Shown piece by piece: positions 13,754-21,329 of a stretch of 24,932 nt of DNA (position 1 is the stretch's first letter; each line of letters starts with the position of its first letter). Position numbers and translations under genes: made by a program. The notes under the pieces are model-generated. The model did no database searches. It was not told the DNA's origin and worked only from the letters and a program-made list of their open reading frames with translations. Origin of the DNA: Patescibacteria group bacterium (GTDB taxonomy: Bacteria > Patescibacteriota > Patescibacteriia > XYB2-FULL-38-15); NCBI GenBank assembly GCA_018818855.1, contig JAHIRI010000056.1, positions 1 through 24,932 of the forward strand. The letters run 5' to 3'.

Positions 13754-14812
13754 ATGCCGAACGGCGACAAAAACAGCGGGAATGATGACATAGAACTTTT
13801 GCCCCTGGAACTTCGGAGACCGGAAGAAAAAAAGAAAAAGGAAGAAAGGCCAGAAGTGAAATTATTTGTTCCCGAAACAGAGGAGAAATCCCCAAAGTCA
13901 AAATTTATGGGGAAATTTTTTAGTTCAAGACAGGGGCGGGGGGCAGCATCGATTCCTCCAGGGTCAGCCACAGCTCCTCCTAAACCAACCGTAGAATCTG
14001 AACTCTCGGTTTTTAAAATGCAAAAAGAAGTTTCCGGGCCCGTTCCGGCCGCTCCGTCGTTTTCTCCCCGGCCGATAGAGCAAGCTCCGCAAAGACCTGC
14101 GCCGCTCCCGCCAAAACCGCAACCAGTGCAAAGACCTGCACCCTTGCCCGAACAGAAAGTAGAACAGAAACAACATCCGCAAAACGGCGCCCCGAAAAAA
14201 ACTTTTTCAAAACCACAGGGAGAAAAACGGTCGCTCGGACAAAAACTTGGTATTACTTTAATTCCGGAAGAAGAGTCAGTAGAAAAAGAAAAAAAGAAAA
14301 CATCAAAGAAAATAGTTCTTTTAATTGTCGCGGCAATTCTTTTAGCGTTAATCGGTGGGGGATTATATTGGACAATAAAATGGTATGGGGGGCAGGCGGA
14401 AAATGATTTACAAAAAGTTGAGACTGATCTGGGAGGGATGGAGAAAAAAAATCAAGGATTGGCTTCGGAAAAAAATCAGGCGCAACTTTTTCAAAAACAA
14501 TTGAAGGCCGCAGGAAGGCTTTTGGAAAATCATATTTATTGGACAAACTTTTTTTCTTTTTTGGAAAAAAATACCGTGGCGGATGTTTATTTTGTTAATT
14601 TGGTTGGAGGAAATGACGGGCAGGTGGTAATGTCAGGTGTGGCAAAAAGTTATGCGGCGATGTCAAGACAAATTGTTGCTTTCAAATCCAACGATCTTGT
14701 CTCTAAAATTTCTGTTCTTTCCGCCTCGGCGAGCGTTGATCCAGAGGGAAATGTGGCAGAAATTAATTTTGACGCAAGATTGCAACTTAATCCGGAGATT
14801 TTTTTGAAGTAA
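13754..14812 (+). CDS. pilN: PilN-like pilus assembly protein with long Pro-rich cytoplasmic arm
   Basis: Bitopic inner-membrane protein of the PilMNO platform. One TM helix (about 187-209) is followed by a coiled coil (215-265) and a periplasmic PilN-like domain ending at 352. The cytoplasmic arm is about 185 residues, against a few tens in typical PilN, and is rich in Pro/Lys/Gln with the repeat QRPAPLP at 113-119 and 126-132. PilN binds PilM by an INLLP-like motif; two candidates are present, IELLP (13-17) and ITLIP (167-171) just before the TM. Position between pilM and pilO supports the call. The spacer before it (13715-13753) is A-rich and featureless. Confidence 0.82.
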   Translation: MPNGDKNSGNDDIELLPLELRRPEEKKKKEERPEVKLFVPETEEKSPKSKFMGKFFSSRQGRGAASIPPGSATAPPKPTVESELSVFKMQKEVSGPVPAAPSFSPRPIEQAPQRPAPLPPKPQPVQRPAPLPEQKVEQKQHPQNGAPKKTFSKPQGEKRSLGQKLGITLIPEEESVEKEKKKTSKKIVLLIVAAILLALIGGGLYWTIKWYGGQAENDLQKVETDLGGMEKKNQGLASEKNQAQLFQKQLKAAGRLLENHIYWTNFFSFLEKNTVADVYFVNLVGGNDGQVVMSGVAKSYAAMSRQIVAFKSNDLVSKISVLSASASVDPEGNVAEINFDARLQLNPEIFLK

Positions 14813-14814
14813 CT

Positions 14815-15432
14815 ATGGAGAAAAAAGAAGAGAAAAAAATAAAAGAGGAGCCGAAAGCAAAGACATCATCTACTTTGTTGATATTTTTGTTGATTACGAT
14901 TTTCGCAGTTGTAGCTTATCTTTTGATCTGGCCGGAATATGGCCGCCTGGCCGATACAGAGGAAAAAATAATTTTGCAAAAACAAGCGCTGGAAGGTGAG
15001 TCTAAAACTTTCCGTGACGTCAGTAAATTATTGGAAAATTACGCAGATATTTCTTCCGTAGAAAAAGAAAAAATAGAAGAGATGTTGCCGAGCGAAGTTC
15101 TCGAAGCCGGACTTTTTACTTTATTTGAAAATTTAGCGCAGAAAAATAAGATCATTGTTTTAGCGGTTGATATTAGCGAAAAAGAATCTACGGAAAATAT
15201 AAAAAATTTAGGAATTTCTGAAGTTCAGGCTTCTCTTAATCTTACGACTGGTCCGGATTCAGAAGATTCTTACGGGGATTTAAAAAAATTTTTATTCGAC
15301 CTGGAGACAAATTTAAGATTGATTGATATTACGTCAATCAATTATACTCCGGAAACAGCTACCTACACCTTAAATTTAAAAACTTACCGCATGGCAGCAA
15401 TGCAAAATTCTGCGGGGCAGATTAATCCTTAG
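14815..15432 (+). CDS. pilO: PilO-like pilus assembly protein
   Basis: Bitopic inner-membrane partner of PilN. The 205-residue protein has a Lys/Glu-rich cytoplasmic start, one TM helix (about 20-38), a coiled-coil segment (44-75) and a periplasmic alpha/beta domain consistent with the PilO fold (about 100-195). Sequence conservation in PilO is low, so the call rests on topology, length and gene order. It lies 2 nt after pilN and 1 nt before the small gene at 15434. Confidence 0.8.
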   Translation: MEKKEEKKIKEEPKAKTSSTLLIFLLITIFAVVAYLLIWPEYGRLADTEEKIILQKQALEGESKTFRDVSKLLENYADISSVEKEKIEEMLPSEVLEAGLFTLFENLAQKNKIIVLAVDISEKESTENIKNLGISEVQASLNLTTGPDSEDSYGDLKKFLFDLETNLRLIDITSINYTPETATYTLNLKTYRMAAMQNSAGQINP

Positions 15433-15433
15433 T

Positions 15434-15676
15434 ATGAAAAAGCGAGCAATCATTCTAATAATTATAGTCGTACTCGTCGCGGCGGGCGGATATTTTTTAT
15501 ATTATAAATTAATGAGTGGTGAAACAGAGAATTTGCTTGGTACTGCTAAAACAATTGAGACTAATTTTGATACGAAGATTTTTTCTGATGAAAAGTTCGG
15601 TGGATTAAAACAGTTTGTTGCCTTGCCGATCGAGGTCGGCCAGAAAGGGAAAATTAATCCCTTTATGAAGTTTTAA
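15434..15676 (+). CDS. Small single-TM protein of the pilus operon
   Basis: An 80-residue protein with an N-terminal TM helix (about 5-24) and a short extracytoplasmic part ending KGKINPFMKF. It has no Cys, so it is not a lipoprotein and not a classical PilP. The gene occupies the pilP position between pilO and pilB, 1 nt from each neighbour, and the NPF ending recalls C termini of PilO/PilP partners. I would treat it as a pilus platform accessory protein of unknown role. Confidence 0.7.
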   Translation: MKKRAIILIIIVVLVAAGGYFLYYKLMSGETENLLGTAKTIETNFDTKIFSDEKFGGLKQFVALPIEVGQKGKINPFMKF

Positions 15677-15677
15677 T

Positions 15678-17411
15678 ATGGACAGTCCCTTGCTGAGCAT
15701 TTTGCTCCAAGAAAAATTGATTGACGGAGAAAAAGCGGGCGTACTTCTCGCGGAGAGTCAAAAGACGGGAAAAAGTATCGAAGCTCTTATTGATGAATCC
15801 GGTCAAGTTGAAGAAGAAAAATTGGCCGAAGCAAAGGGCAAGGTTTTTAATTTGCCTTATGTAAATTTGGTTGGACGCGAAATAAAGTATGAAGTTTTGA
15901 ATGTTATTTCAAAAGATGTCGCGGAGAATAATCATGTTGTTTCTTTTGAAAAACTTGATGGTGTGATAAATGTCGGAATTTTGAATCCCGGCAACATCGC
16001 GGCTGTGGAGGCAATAAATTTTTTAGCCAAAGAAAAAGATTTTTCCGTTAAATATTTTATAATTTCTTCGGCGAGCTTTCGGGATGCGGTAAAAAAATAT
16101 GAGATTTTGAAAAAAGAAGTGGAAAAGGTTTTAGAAATAGCTGAAGAGAGATTCAAAGAAGAAGAAAAAGAGATTGAGGAAATTCCAACAGGCGAGGTGG
16201 CGGAAGTGATTAAAAAAGCTCCGGTATCTAAAATGGTTGCGATGATTATGAAATACGCCGTTGATAATAAAGCGTCAGATATTCATATTGAACCGGAGTT
16301 TAAAGAATCGCGAGTTCGTTATCGTATTGACGGCGTTCTTCGTCCGCGGCTTGCTCTTCCGGCTTATATTCATGCGGCTGTGATTGCAAGAATTAAAGTT
16401 TTGGCCAATTTAAAATTGGATGAAACAAGAATTCCTCAAGATGGCAGAATCAGACAGGTTATCAACGGAAGAAATGTTGATTTTCGTATTTCCACTCTGC
16501 CCCTGCTGGATCAAGAAAAAGTTGTGATGAGAGTTTTGGAGACCGCGACAAAAGCGGCAACGCTTGAAGATTTGGGATTTCGCGGGCAGGCAGTGGAAAT
16601 TATTAGCAGGGAAATTAAAAGGCCGCATGGTCTATTTTTGGTCACTGGCCCTACTGGTTCTGGTAAATCTACAACTCTTTATACCGCGCTTTCCATGGTA
16701 AATCGAGAAGGAATAAATATTGTGACGCTGGAAGATCCGATAGAATATTATATTGAAGGAGTTAACCAGTCGCAAATTCGGCCGGAAATTGGTTTTAGTT
16801 TTGCCGCCGGACTTCGCTCGCTTTTGCGGCAAGATCCGAATATTATTATGGTTGGAGAAATCCGCGATAATGAAACCGCGGAGTTAGCGATTCACGCGGC
16901 TCTGACTGGCCACTTAATTTTTTCCACCCTGCACACAAATGATGCGGCCGGAGCCGTTCCGCGGTTGATTGATATGAAAGTGGAGCCGTTTTTGCTGTCG
17001 TCAACTTTGAACGCAGTTGTTGCCCAGCGGTTGGTAAGAAAAATTTGTACTTTTTGTAAAGAAGAAATTGCGCCGCCCACCGAGGTCATCGAAAATATTA
17101 AAAGAGAACTTACCGATATGCCAAAGAAATTTTTGCCGCCCGGAGTTGATTTGAATTCTCAATTAAAACTTTGGCACGGGGTCGGTTGCGCGCGGTGTAA
17201 TAATGAAGGATATATCGGCCGCGTGGTAATTTCTGAAATTTTAGAAGGAACTGAAAATTTAAGAAGAATTATTGCCGAAGGTTTTAATATCAAGAGTTTT
17301 AATGAAGAAAGAAAAAATCAGGGGATGGCCAGCATGAAGCAAGATGGATTTTTGAAAGTACTTGAAGGTCTGACAACTGTGGAAGAAGTTTTACGCGCGA
17401 CGCAAGAATAA
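15678..17411 (+). CDS. pilB: Type IV pilus extension ATPase PilB (GspE family)
   Basis: Cytoplasmic hexameric ATPase that drives pilin polymerisation. The 577-residue protein has an N-terminal MshEN-type domain (about 5-150), the N2 domain (HIEPEFKESRVRYRIDGV, about 203-220), Walker A GPTGSGKST (324-332), Asp box VTLEDPIE (349-356), Walker B IIMVGEIRD (389-397) and His box HAALTGHLIFSTLHTNDA. The C-terminal zinc site has C457/C460 and C504/C507. The MshEN domain, tetracysteine and partner genes favour PilB over the retraction ATPase PilT. No PilT gene lies in the window. It is 1 nt after the small TM gene. Confidence 0.96.
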   Translation: MDSPLLSILLQEKLIDGEKAGVLLAESQKTGKSIEALIDESGQVEEEKLAEAKGKVFNLPYVNLVGREIKYEVLNVISKDVAENNHVVSFEKLDGVINVGILNPGNIAAVEAINFLAKEKDFSVKYFIISSASFRDAVKKYEILKKEVEKVLEIAEERFKEEEKEIEEIPTGEVAEVIKKAPVSKMVAMIMKYAVDNKASDIHIEPEFKESRVRYRIDGVLRPRLALPAYIHAAVIARIKVLANLKLDETRIPQDGRIRQVINGRNVDFRISTLPLLDQEKVVMRVLETATKAATLEDLGFRGQAVEIISREIKRPHGLFLVTGPTGSGKSTTLYTALSMVNREGINIVTLEDPIEYYIEGVNQSQIRPEIGFSFAAGLRSLLRQDPNIIMVGEIRDNETAELAIHAALTGHLIFSTLHTNDAAGAVPRLIDMKVEPFLLSSTLNAVVAQRLVRKICTFCKEEIAPPTEVIENIKRELTDMPKKFLPPGVDLNSQLKLWHGVGCARCNNEGYIGRVVISEILEGTENLRRIIAEGFNIKSFNEERKNQGMASMKQDGFLKVLEGLTTVEEVLRATQE

Positions 17412-17430
17412 AAAAATAACCAGTTTGTTT

Positions 17431-18516
17431 ATGGCGACGGATATTAACCTGGATAAGTATATTGCTAAGATACCATTTTTAAACCGAGTCCCAACCAAGG
17501 ACTTGGTTATTTTTGCCCGCCAACTTTCGGTTATGATTTCCGCCGACGTGCCGGTCGTTCAATCATTAAAAGTTTTAATCCGGCAGACGGCTAATAAAAG
17601 TTTGCGGACTATTGTGGCAAATCTTGCCGCCGATGTGGAGGGGGGATCGAAGCTATCCATTGCCCTTGGGAGATACCCTCATATTTTTGATGACTTTTTT
17701 GTTAACATTATCCGTTCGGGAGAAACAACGGGAAAATTGGATGAAGTTTTAGATTATCTCGCGACGCAACGAGAAAAAGATTATGATTTACAAAGCAAAA
17801 TAAAAGGCGCGATGATTTATCCGGCATTTATTTTGTTTGGCTTGGTTGCGGTTGGTATTGTAATGATGATTTTTGTCATTCCAAAATTAACGGATATTTT
17901 GAGAGAAACTGGTGGGACATTGCCTCTTTCCACGAGAATTTTAATTGCAACTTCTGATGTGATGAAGAATTATTGGTGGGCACTCGCAATTGCTGTAGTG
18001 GGTTTTGTTTTGGGAATAAGATATTTGATTAGTTTTCCCCTCGGCAGAAAATCTTGGGATACTTTAAAATTGAGATTGCCCATTTTTGGCCAATTATTTA
18101 AAAGAATTTATATTGTTCGTTTTACGCGTGGACTTTCTACCCTTCTTACCGGCGGAGTGGAAATTGTTGGAAGTTTAAAAATCGCGGCAGAAATTACCGG
18201 CAACGCGGTTTACAAAGATCTGATTTTGAAAACAATGCGGGAGGTGGAAGACGGCAATCCGATCACAACAGTCTTTGCCAGAAGCAAAGATATCCCGGTA
18301 ATGGTGACTCAGATGTTGGGTATTGGCGAGCAAACCGGAAAAATTGATGTTATTTTGGAGAGAATTACTGATTTTTATACGCGGGAAACGGAAAATATGG
18401 TGAGAAATTTAACGACAATTATGGAGCCGCTTATTATGCTTTTGATGGGCGTTGGGGTCGGCATTATGGTTGCGGCGGTTATTTTGCCGATGTACAGTTT
18501 GGCAACGCAGTTCTAA
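17431..18516 (+). CDS. pilC: Type IV pilus platform membrane protein PilC (GspF family)
   Basis: Inner-membrane platform protein that couples PilB to pilin insertion. The 361-residue protein contains two T2SSF repeats: the first begins FARQLSVMISADVPVVQSL, the second FTRGLSTLLTGGVEIVGSLK. TM helices lie near 125-150 and 175-200, with the last at the C terminus (MEPLIMLLMGVGVGIMVAAV). Length is slightly short for PilC (about 400) because the N-terminal arm is short. I chose the ATG at 17431; a TTG at 17425 would add two residues. No terminator is evident after it. Confidence 0.94.
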   Translation: MATDINLDKYIAKIPFLNRVPTKDLVIFARQLSVMISADVPVVQSLKVLIRQTANKSLRTIVANLAADVEGGSKLSIALGRYPHIFDDFFVNIIRSGETTGKLDEVLDYLATQREKDYDLQSKIKGAMIYPAFILFGLVAVGIVMMIFVIPKLTDILRETGGTLPLSTRILIATSDVMKNYWWALAIAVVGFVLGIRYLISFPLGRKSWDTLKLRLPIFGQLFKRIYIVRFTRGLSTLLTGGVEIVGSLKIAAEITGNAVYKDLILKTMREVEDGNPITTVFARSKDIPVMVTQMLGIGEQTGKIDVILERITDFYTRETENMVRNLTTIMEPLIMLLMGVGVGIMVAAVILPMYSLATQF

Positions 18517-18520
18517 TTTT

Positions 18521-18611
18521 AAAACATGAAACATAAAGCATGAAGCATAAAACTTTGAGATTGAAAGCTATCGGTAAATTTTAAGTTCCAAGTTACAAGT
18601 TTTAAGTTTTA
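18521..18611. repeat. Tract repeat between pilC and the major pilin
   Basis: First part: units such as catgaaacataaagcatgaagcataaaac read in 7-10 nt steps; CATGAAACATAAA (18525-18537) is the exact reverse complement of the copies at 10907-10933. Second part (about 18580-18611): ttttaagttccaagttacaagttttaag, the opposite orientation of the 'aacttgaaac' style. Confidence 0.6.
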
Positions 18612-18620
18612 TGTTATAAT
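18612..18620 (+). promoter_or_regulatory. Extended -10 promoter of the major pilin
   Basis: TGT-TATAAT, with TATAAT at 18615-18620. The -35 region lies in the tract repeat and is weak. The predicted start near 18627 gives a 63-nt leader. Confidence 0.7.
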
Positions 18621-18641
18621 TTATTAAATTAATCCTTAAAG

Positions 18642-18683
18642 TCACAACTTAAAAGCTTAAAGTTGTGATGGACGAAAGGGGGT
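18642..18683 (+). promoter_or_regulatory. Pilin leader hairpin and strong Shine-Dalgarno
   Basis: TCACAACTT (18642-18650) pairs with AAGTTGTGA (18660-18668) around a 9-nt loop: nine perfect pairs near the mRNA 5' end. It is followed by gaaaGGGGGTGGaagaATG, a purine-rich ribosome site matching the anti-SD with one mismatch, unusual in this window. The pair suits a stable, highly translated pilin mRNA. Confidence 0.65.
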
Positions 18684-18689
18684 GGAAGA

Positions 18690-19124
18690 ATGTTTAAAAA
18701 TAAAAAAGGTTTTACTTTGATTGAGTTGTTGGTGGTTATTGCCATCATCGGTTTGCTTTCAACTTTGGCGGTCGTTGCTTTAACTTCGGCTAGAACTAAA
18801 GCCAGAGATTCAAAGAGAGTCGCCGATATGAAACAGGTCCAGACAGCTATGGAATTGTATTACAGTGCGACCAACGGTTATCCTGTTTGTGCCGGCTTAG
18901 TTTCTACTTGTGTTGCCTTAGCGCCTGAGTATTTACCGGGAGTTGCTAATTTGAAAGATCCGGGTGGTGTGGCAGGAGCTTGTGGCGATCCGGCGGCGGC
19001 GAAATGCAATTACTCTTTCGGCGCGGCAGCAGCAGGAAGTTATAAAATTAATTTCTGGCTTGAAGGCGTGACCGGAGACTTACCCGCTGGTGCTCATACA
19101 TTGACCCCGGCTGGTATGCAGTAA
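18690..19124 (+). CDS. pilA: Major type IV prepilin
   Basis: A 144-residue class a prepilin. The short basic leader MFKNKKG is cleaved before F8, giving mature FTLIELLVVIAIIGLLSTLA with Glu at +5 and a continuous hydrophobic N-terminal helix. The globular part carries four Cys (YPVCAGL, STCVAL, GACGDP, AKCNYS), probably two disulfides. Its own promoter, strong Shine-Dalgarno, leader hairpin and terminator mark it as the highly expressed major subunit rather than a minor pilin. PilD at 19352 would process it. Confidence 0.93.
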   Translation: MFKNKKGFTLIELLVVIAIIGLLSTLAVVALTSARTKARDSKRVADMKQVQTAMELYYSATNGYPVCAGLVSTCVALAPEYLPGVANLKDPGGVAGACGDPAAAKCNYSFGAAAAGSYKINFWLEGVTGDLPAGAHTLTPAGMQ

Positions 19125-19130
19125 ATTTAG

Positions 19131-19176
19131 TCTCAAAATTTTGAGAGATCAAAAAACTCCCGCGCGGGAGTTTTTT
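19131..19176 (+). terminator. Pilin terminator with preceding palindrome
   Basis: tctcaaaattttgaga (19131-19146) is a perfect 16-nt palindrome. Then a perfect palindrome 19151-19176: six A, CTCCC, GCGC, GGGAG, six T. The stem followed by T's is a strong intrinsic terminator, and its A-run makes it able to work in both directions. Confidence 0.92.
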
Positions 19177-19178
19177 GT

Positions 19179-19207
19179 TTGGTTTTTGCTGATTTTCGTG
19201 GTATAAT
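19179..19207 (+). promoter_or_regulatory. Promoter of the pilD/minor pilin unit
   Basis: TTGGTT (19179-19184), a 17-nt spacer, TGG-TATAAT (TATAAT 19202-19207). It starts in the T-rich tail of the pilin terminator. Predicted transcription start near 19214, 5 nt before the left arm of the inverted repeat below. Confidence 0.78.
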
Positions 19208-19218
19208 TTTAAAATATG

Positions 19219-19350
19219 CCCCGTTAGAAGTCCTTGGCGAAAAATTTTTTGACTAAAAATTTTTCTTCACGGCAGAACGGGGATTATATAAAAACGCTTT
19301 TTTTAGAAGAGTCGAATAAATGTTAAAAAATTAATAGACTTCTAACGGGG
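19219..19350 (+). promoter_or_regulatory. Structured pilD leader that can hide the start region
   Basis: The left arm (19219-19232, ccccgttagaagtc) is the perfect reverse complement of 19337-19350, which ends 1 nt before the pilD ATG. Competing partner: aacgggg at 19276-19282 pairs with the first seven bases of the left arm. Between them an 11-bp hairpin (gaaaaattttt/aaaaatttttc, 19239-19249/19255-19265). The 14-bp fold would bury the only G-rich sequence next to the start codon; the 7-bp fold would free it. A switch or thermosensor is inference. A three-codon ATG-CCC-CGT-TAG frame (19216-19227) sits at the predicted 5' end. Confidence 0.6.
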
Positions 19351-19351
19351 T

Positions 19352-20128
19352 ATGATGATTGCAATAGTTTTTATTTTCGGCCTAATTATCGGCAGTTTTT
19401 TGAATGTCGTGATTTGGCGGCTTCATTCCGAGGAGTCGGTTCTTACCGGCCGGTCTCATTGTCCAAAATGTCGTCATGTTTTGGGACCCATTGAACTTAT
19501 TCCAGTTTTGAGTTTTTTAATTCAAAAAGGAAAATGCCGTCATTGCGGAAAGTCAATTTCCTGGCAGTACCCGCTCGTGGAGTTTTCTGCGGCGATTTTA
19601 TTTTTGTTTGCGTATTTGCCGTATGATTTGCGGCTTACAACTTATAATTTTTTCTTGCTGGCGAGAGAGTGGTTTATGATTTCCGTGATGATTATAGTTT
19701 TTGTTTATGATTTAAAATATTATTTGATTTTGGATAAAATTATTTATCCCGCGGCGGCTCTTGTTTTTGTGACTTTGCCCTTAATTTATGGCGGGGGAAT
19801 TTCTTGGTGGGGAATTTTTGGTCCAATTGTCGCGGCAATTTTGGGAGGAGGATTTTTTCTTTTACAATATTTAATTTCAAAAGGAAAGTGGATCGGAGGA
19901 GGGGATATAAAAATGGGAGCGCTTATGGGTTTGATTTTGGGTTTGGGTGGACTTGGTGTGGCATTATTCTTTGCTTATGTGGTTGGCGCTATTGTCGGGC
20001 TGATTTTAGTGGCTGGGAAAATTAAAAAAATGAAAAGCCAGGTGCCGTTTGGAACTTTTTTAGCTGCCGGAACAGTTTTCGCGATATTTTTTGGTGAGAA
20101 AATTTTAAATTGGTATTTAAATTTTTAA
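19352..20128 (+). CDS. pilD: Prepilin peptidase (A24 family)
   Basis: Bifunctional membrane enzyme: aspartic protease that removes prepilin leaders and, through its N-terminal domain, N-methylates the new N terminus. The 258-residue protein has the cytoplasmic zinc loop with two CxxC pairs (C37/C40 and C62/C65) after FLNVVIWRL, and the A24 catalytic aspartates in VYDLKYY (D120) and GGGDIKMG (D185). About eight TM helices. The start ATG abuts the inverted-repeat arm at 19337-19350; ATG at 19355 is an alternative. It is 1 nt from the next gene. Substrates would be the pilin at 18690 and the four prepilins downstream. Confidence 0.95.
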   Translation: MMIAIVFIFGLIIGSFLNVVIWRLHSEESVLTGRSHCPKCRHVLGPIELIPVLSFLIQKGKCRHCGKSISWQYPLVEFSAAILFLFAYLPYDLRLTTYNFFLLAREWFMISVMIIVFVYDLKYYLILDKIIYPAAALVFVTLPLIYGGGISWWGIFGPIVAAILGGGFFLLQYLISKGKWIGGGDIKMGALMGLILGLGGLGVALFFAYVVGAIVGLILVAGKIKKMKSQVPFGTFLAAGTVFAIFFGEKILNWYLNF

Positions 20129-20129
20129 A

Positions 20130-20696
20130 ATGAAAAAAGGTTTTACCCCCACACCAAAGAATTTTGGTGTAACCTTGCGAAGCAAGGGGGGGTTTACAAT
20201 AATTGAACTTCTTGTTTCTTTGGGAATTTTTATTATTGTGACAACTATGGTTGTGACAAATTTTCGTGGCGGCAGCCGGAGTGATGAATTGAAAATCGCG
20301 GCGGAAACGGTTGCTTCAAATTTGCGCCGGGCGCAAAACATGGCTTTGGCCGGAGAACAGTTTGAAGGGATAACGCCAGCCGGAGGTTATGGTATTTATT
20401 TTAATTTAGGAAATCCTGATAAATATATAATTTTTGCTGACAAAAATGGTAATCTCGCTTATGACGCAGGAGAAGTTCTGCCTGATGGATTAATAACCTT
20501 GCCTCCGAACATGGTAATCGTCGGAGTTTTGCCCGCGGCGAGTTCAGCCGTAGTTTTTAAACCGCCCAAGCCAACGGTTTACATTAATGGCGGAACGGTT
20601 AATGATATTTCTGCCGTGACCGTCAAACATAATTTGAGCGGCAAAAGTAAAAAAATAGTTTTGAACAGAATTTCGGGCCGCATTGATGTGGAGTAG
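20130..20696 (+). CDS. Minor pseudopilin, GspH/FimT-like, with long leader
   Basis: A 188-residue prepilin. The cleavage site is RSKGG|FTIIELLVSLGIF (G21/F22) with Glu at +5 (E26). The leader is 21 residues, much longer than the usual 5-8, because an in-frame palindromic element (20145-20193) separates an initial MKKGFT from a second GGFT. The body resembles GspH/FimT: SDELKIAAETVASNLRRAQN helix, then a beta-rich domain. It lies 1 nt after pilD and starts the minor pilin set. Confidence 0.85.
   Translation: MKKGFTPTPKNFGVTLRSKGGFTIIELLVSLGIFIIVTTMVVTNFRGGSRSDELKIAAETVASNLRRAQNMALAGEQFEGITPAGGYGIYFNLGNPDKYIIFADKNGNLAYDAGEVLPDGLITLPPNMVIVGVLPAASSAVVFKPPKPTVYINGGTVNDISAVTVKHNLSGKSKKIVLNRISGRIDVE
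20145..20193. repeat. Nested palindromic element inserted in a prepilin leader
   Basis: Outer arms accccc/gggggt (20145-20150/20188-20193) enclose two hairpins: acaccaaa-gaat-tttggtgt (20151-20170) and ccttgc-gaa-gcaagg (20173-20187), giving a three-way-junction shape. Flanking ggttttac and gggtttac look like a short duplication. It adds 17 codons in frame. Confidence 0.7.
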
Positions 20697-20717
20697 AAAT
20701 AAAAATTTTAATTTTCA

Positions 20718-21320
20718 ATGAAATCTAAAATTAAAAATTTAAAATCACAATCCGGGCAAAGTCTCGTGGAAATGATTGTCGCCATCGCAATAATTTTGAC
20801 TGGCCTGGTTGGCGCGCTTTCCCTTACTATTTCCAATCTAACCGGAGTTGACGAAGCCGGGACAAGAGTTGTGGCTTCAAATCTTGCGAAAGAAGGAGTC
20901 GAAGTTGTAAGAAATTTTCGCGATACAAGCTGGCTTCAGAATTTAGACTGGGATTCTGGGCTTTTTTTGGGAAACGACTTTACGGCAATTGCTGTTTTTA
21001 ATTCTGTGGCAAATAAGTGGCATCTTGATTTTACTCCAAGCGCCATTACTGACGCGGCGGCAAAATTATATCGCAGTCCGGAGAATTTGTATTTGCAAGA
21101 TGTGGCGCCGCCAGGCGGAGTAGAAACTCAATATTCTCGGCTTATTACCCTCGACCCGATTTGTTTTAATGTGGCCGCCAAAACAGAAAATATTACTGGC
21201 AATCCTTGTGGTGGCGGAGAAGAAAAAATCGGAATAAGAGTCAAGTCAGAAGTGGTCTGGACTTTGTCTAGCCGTTCGCGCAAGGTGATTTTAGAAGATA
21301 GAATTTATAACTGGAGATAA
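20718..21320 (+). CDS. Minor pseudopilin, PilV/GspI-like
   Basis: A 200-residue prepilin. Cleavage is predicted at SG|QSLVEMIVAIAI (G13/Q14) with Glu at +5. The GQSLVE variant, with Gln instead of Phe at +1, is frequent in PilV/GspI-type proteins of CPR bacteria. The next residues, LVGALSLTISN, continue the N-terminal helix. The leader MKSKIKNLKSQSG is encoded by an A-rich tract sharing the 11-mer AAATCTAAAAT with ackA, so the leader appears repeat-derived. Position (second in the H-I-J-K order) supports the call. Confidence 0.82.
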   Translation: MKSKIKNLKSQSGQSLVEMIVAIAIILTGLVGALSLTISNLTGVDEAGTRVVASNLAKEGVEVVRNFRDTSWLQNLDWDSGLFLGNDFTAIAVFNSVANKWHLDFTPSAITDAAAKLYRSPENLYLQDVAPPGGVETQYSRLITLDPICFNVAAKTENITGNPCGGGEEKIGIRVKSEVVWTLSSRSRKVILEDRIYNWR

Positions 21321-21329
21321 GGTGATGGT

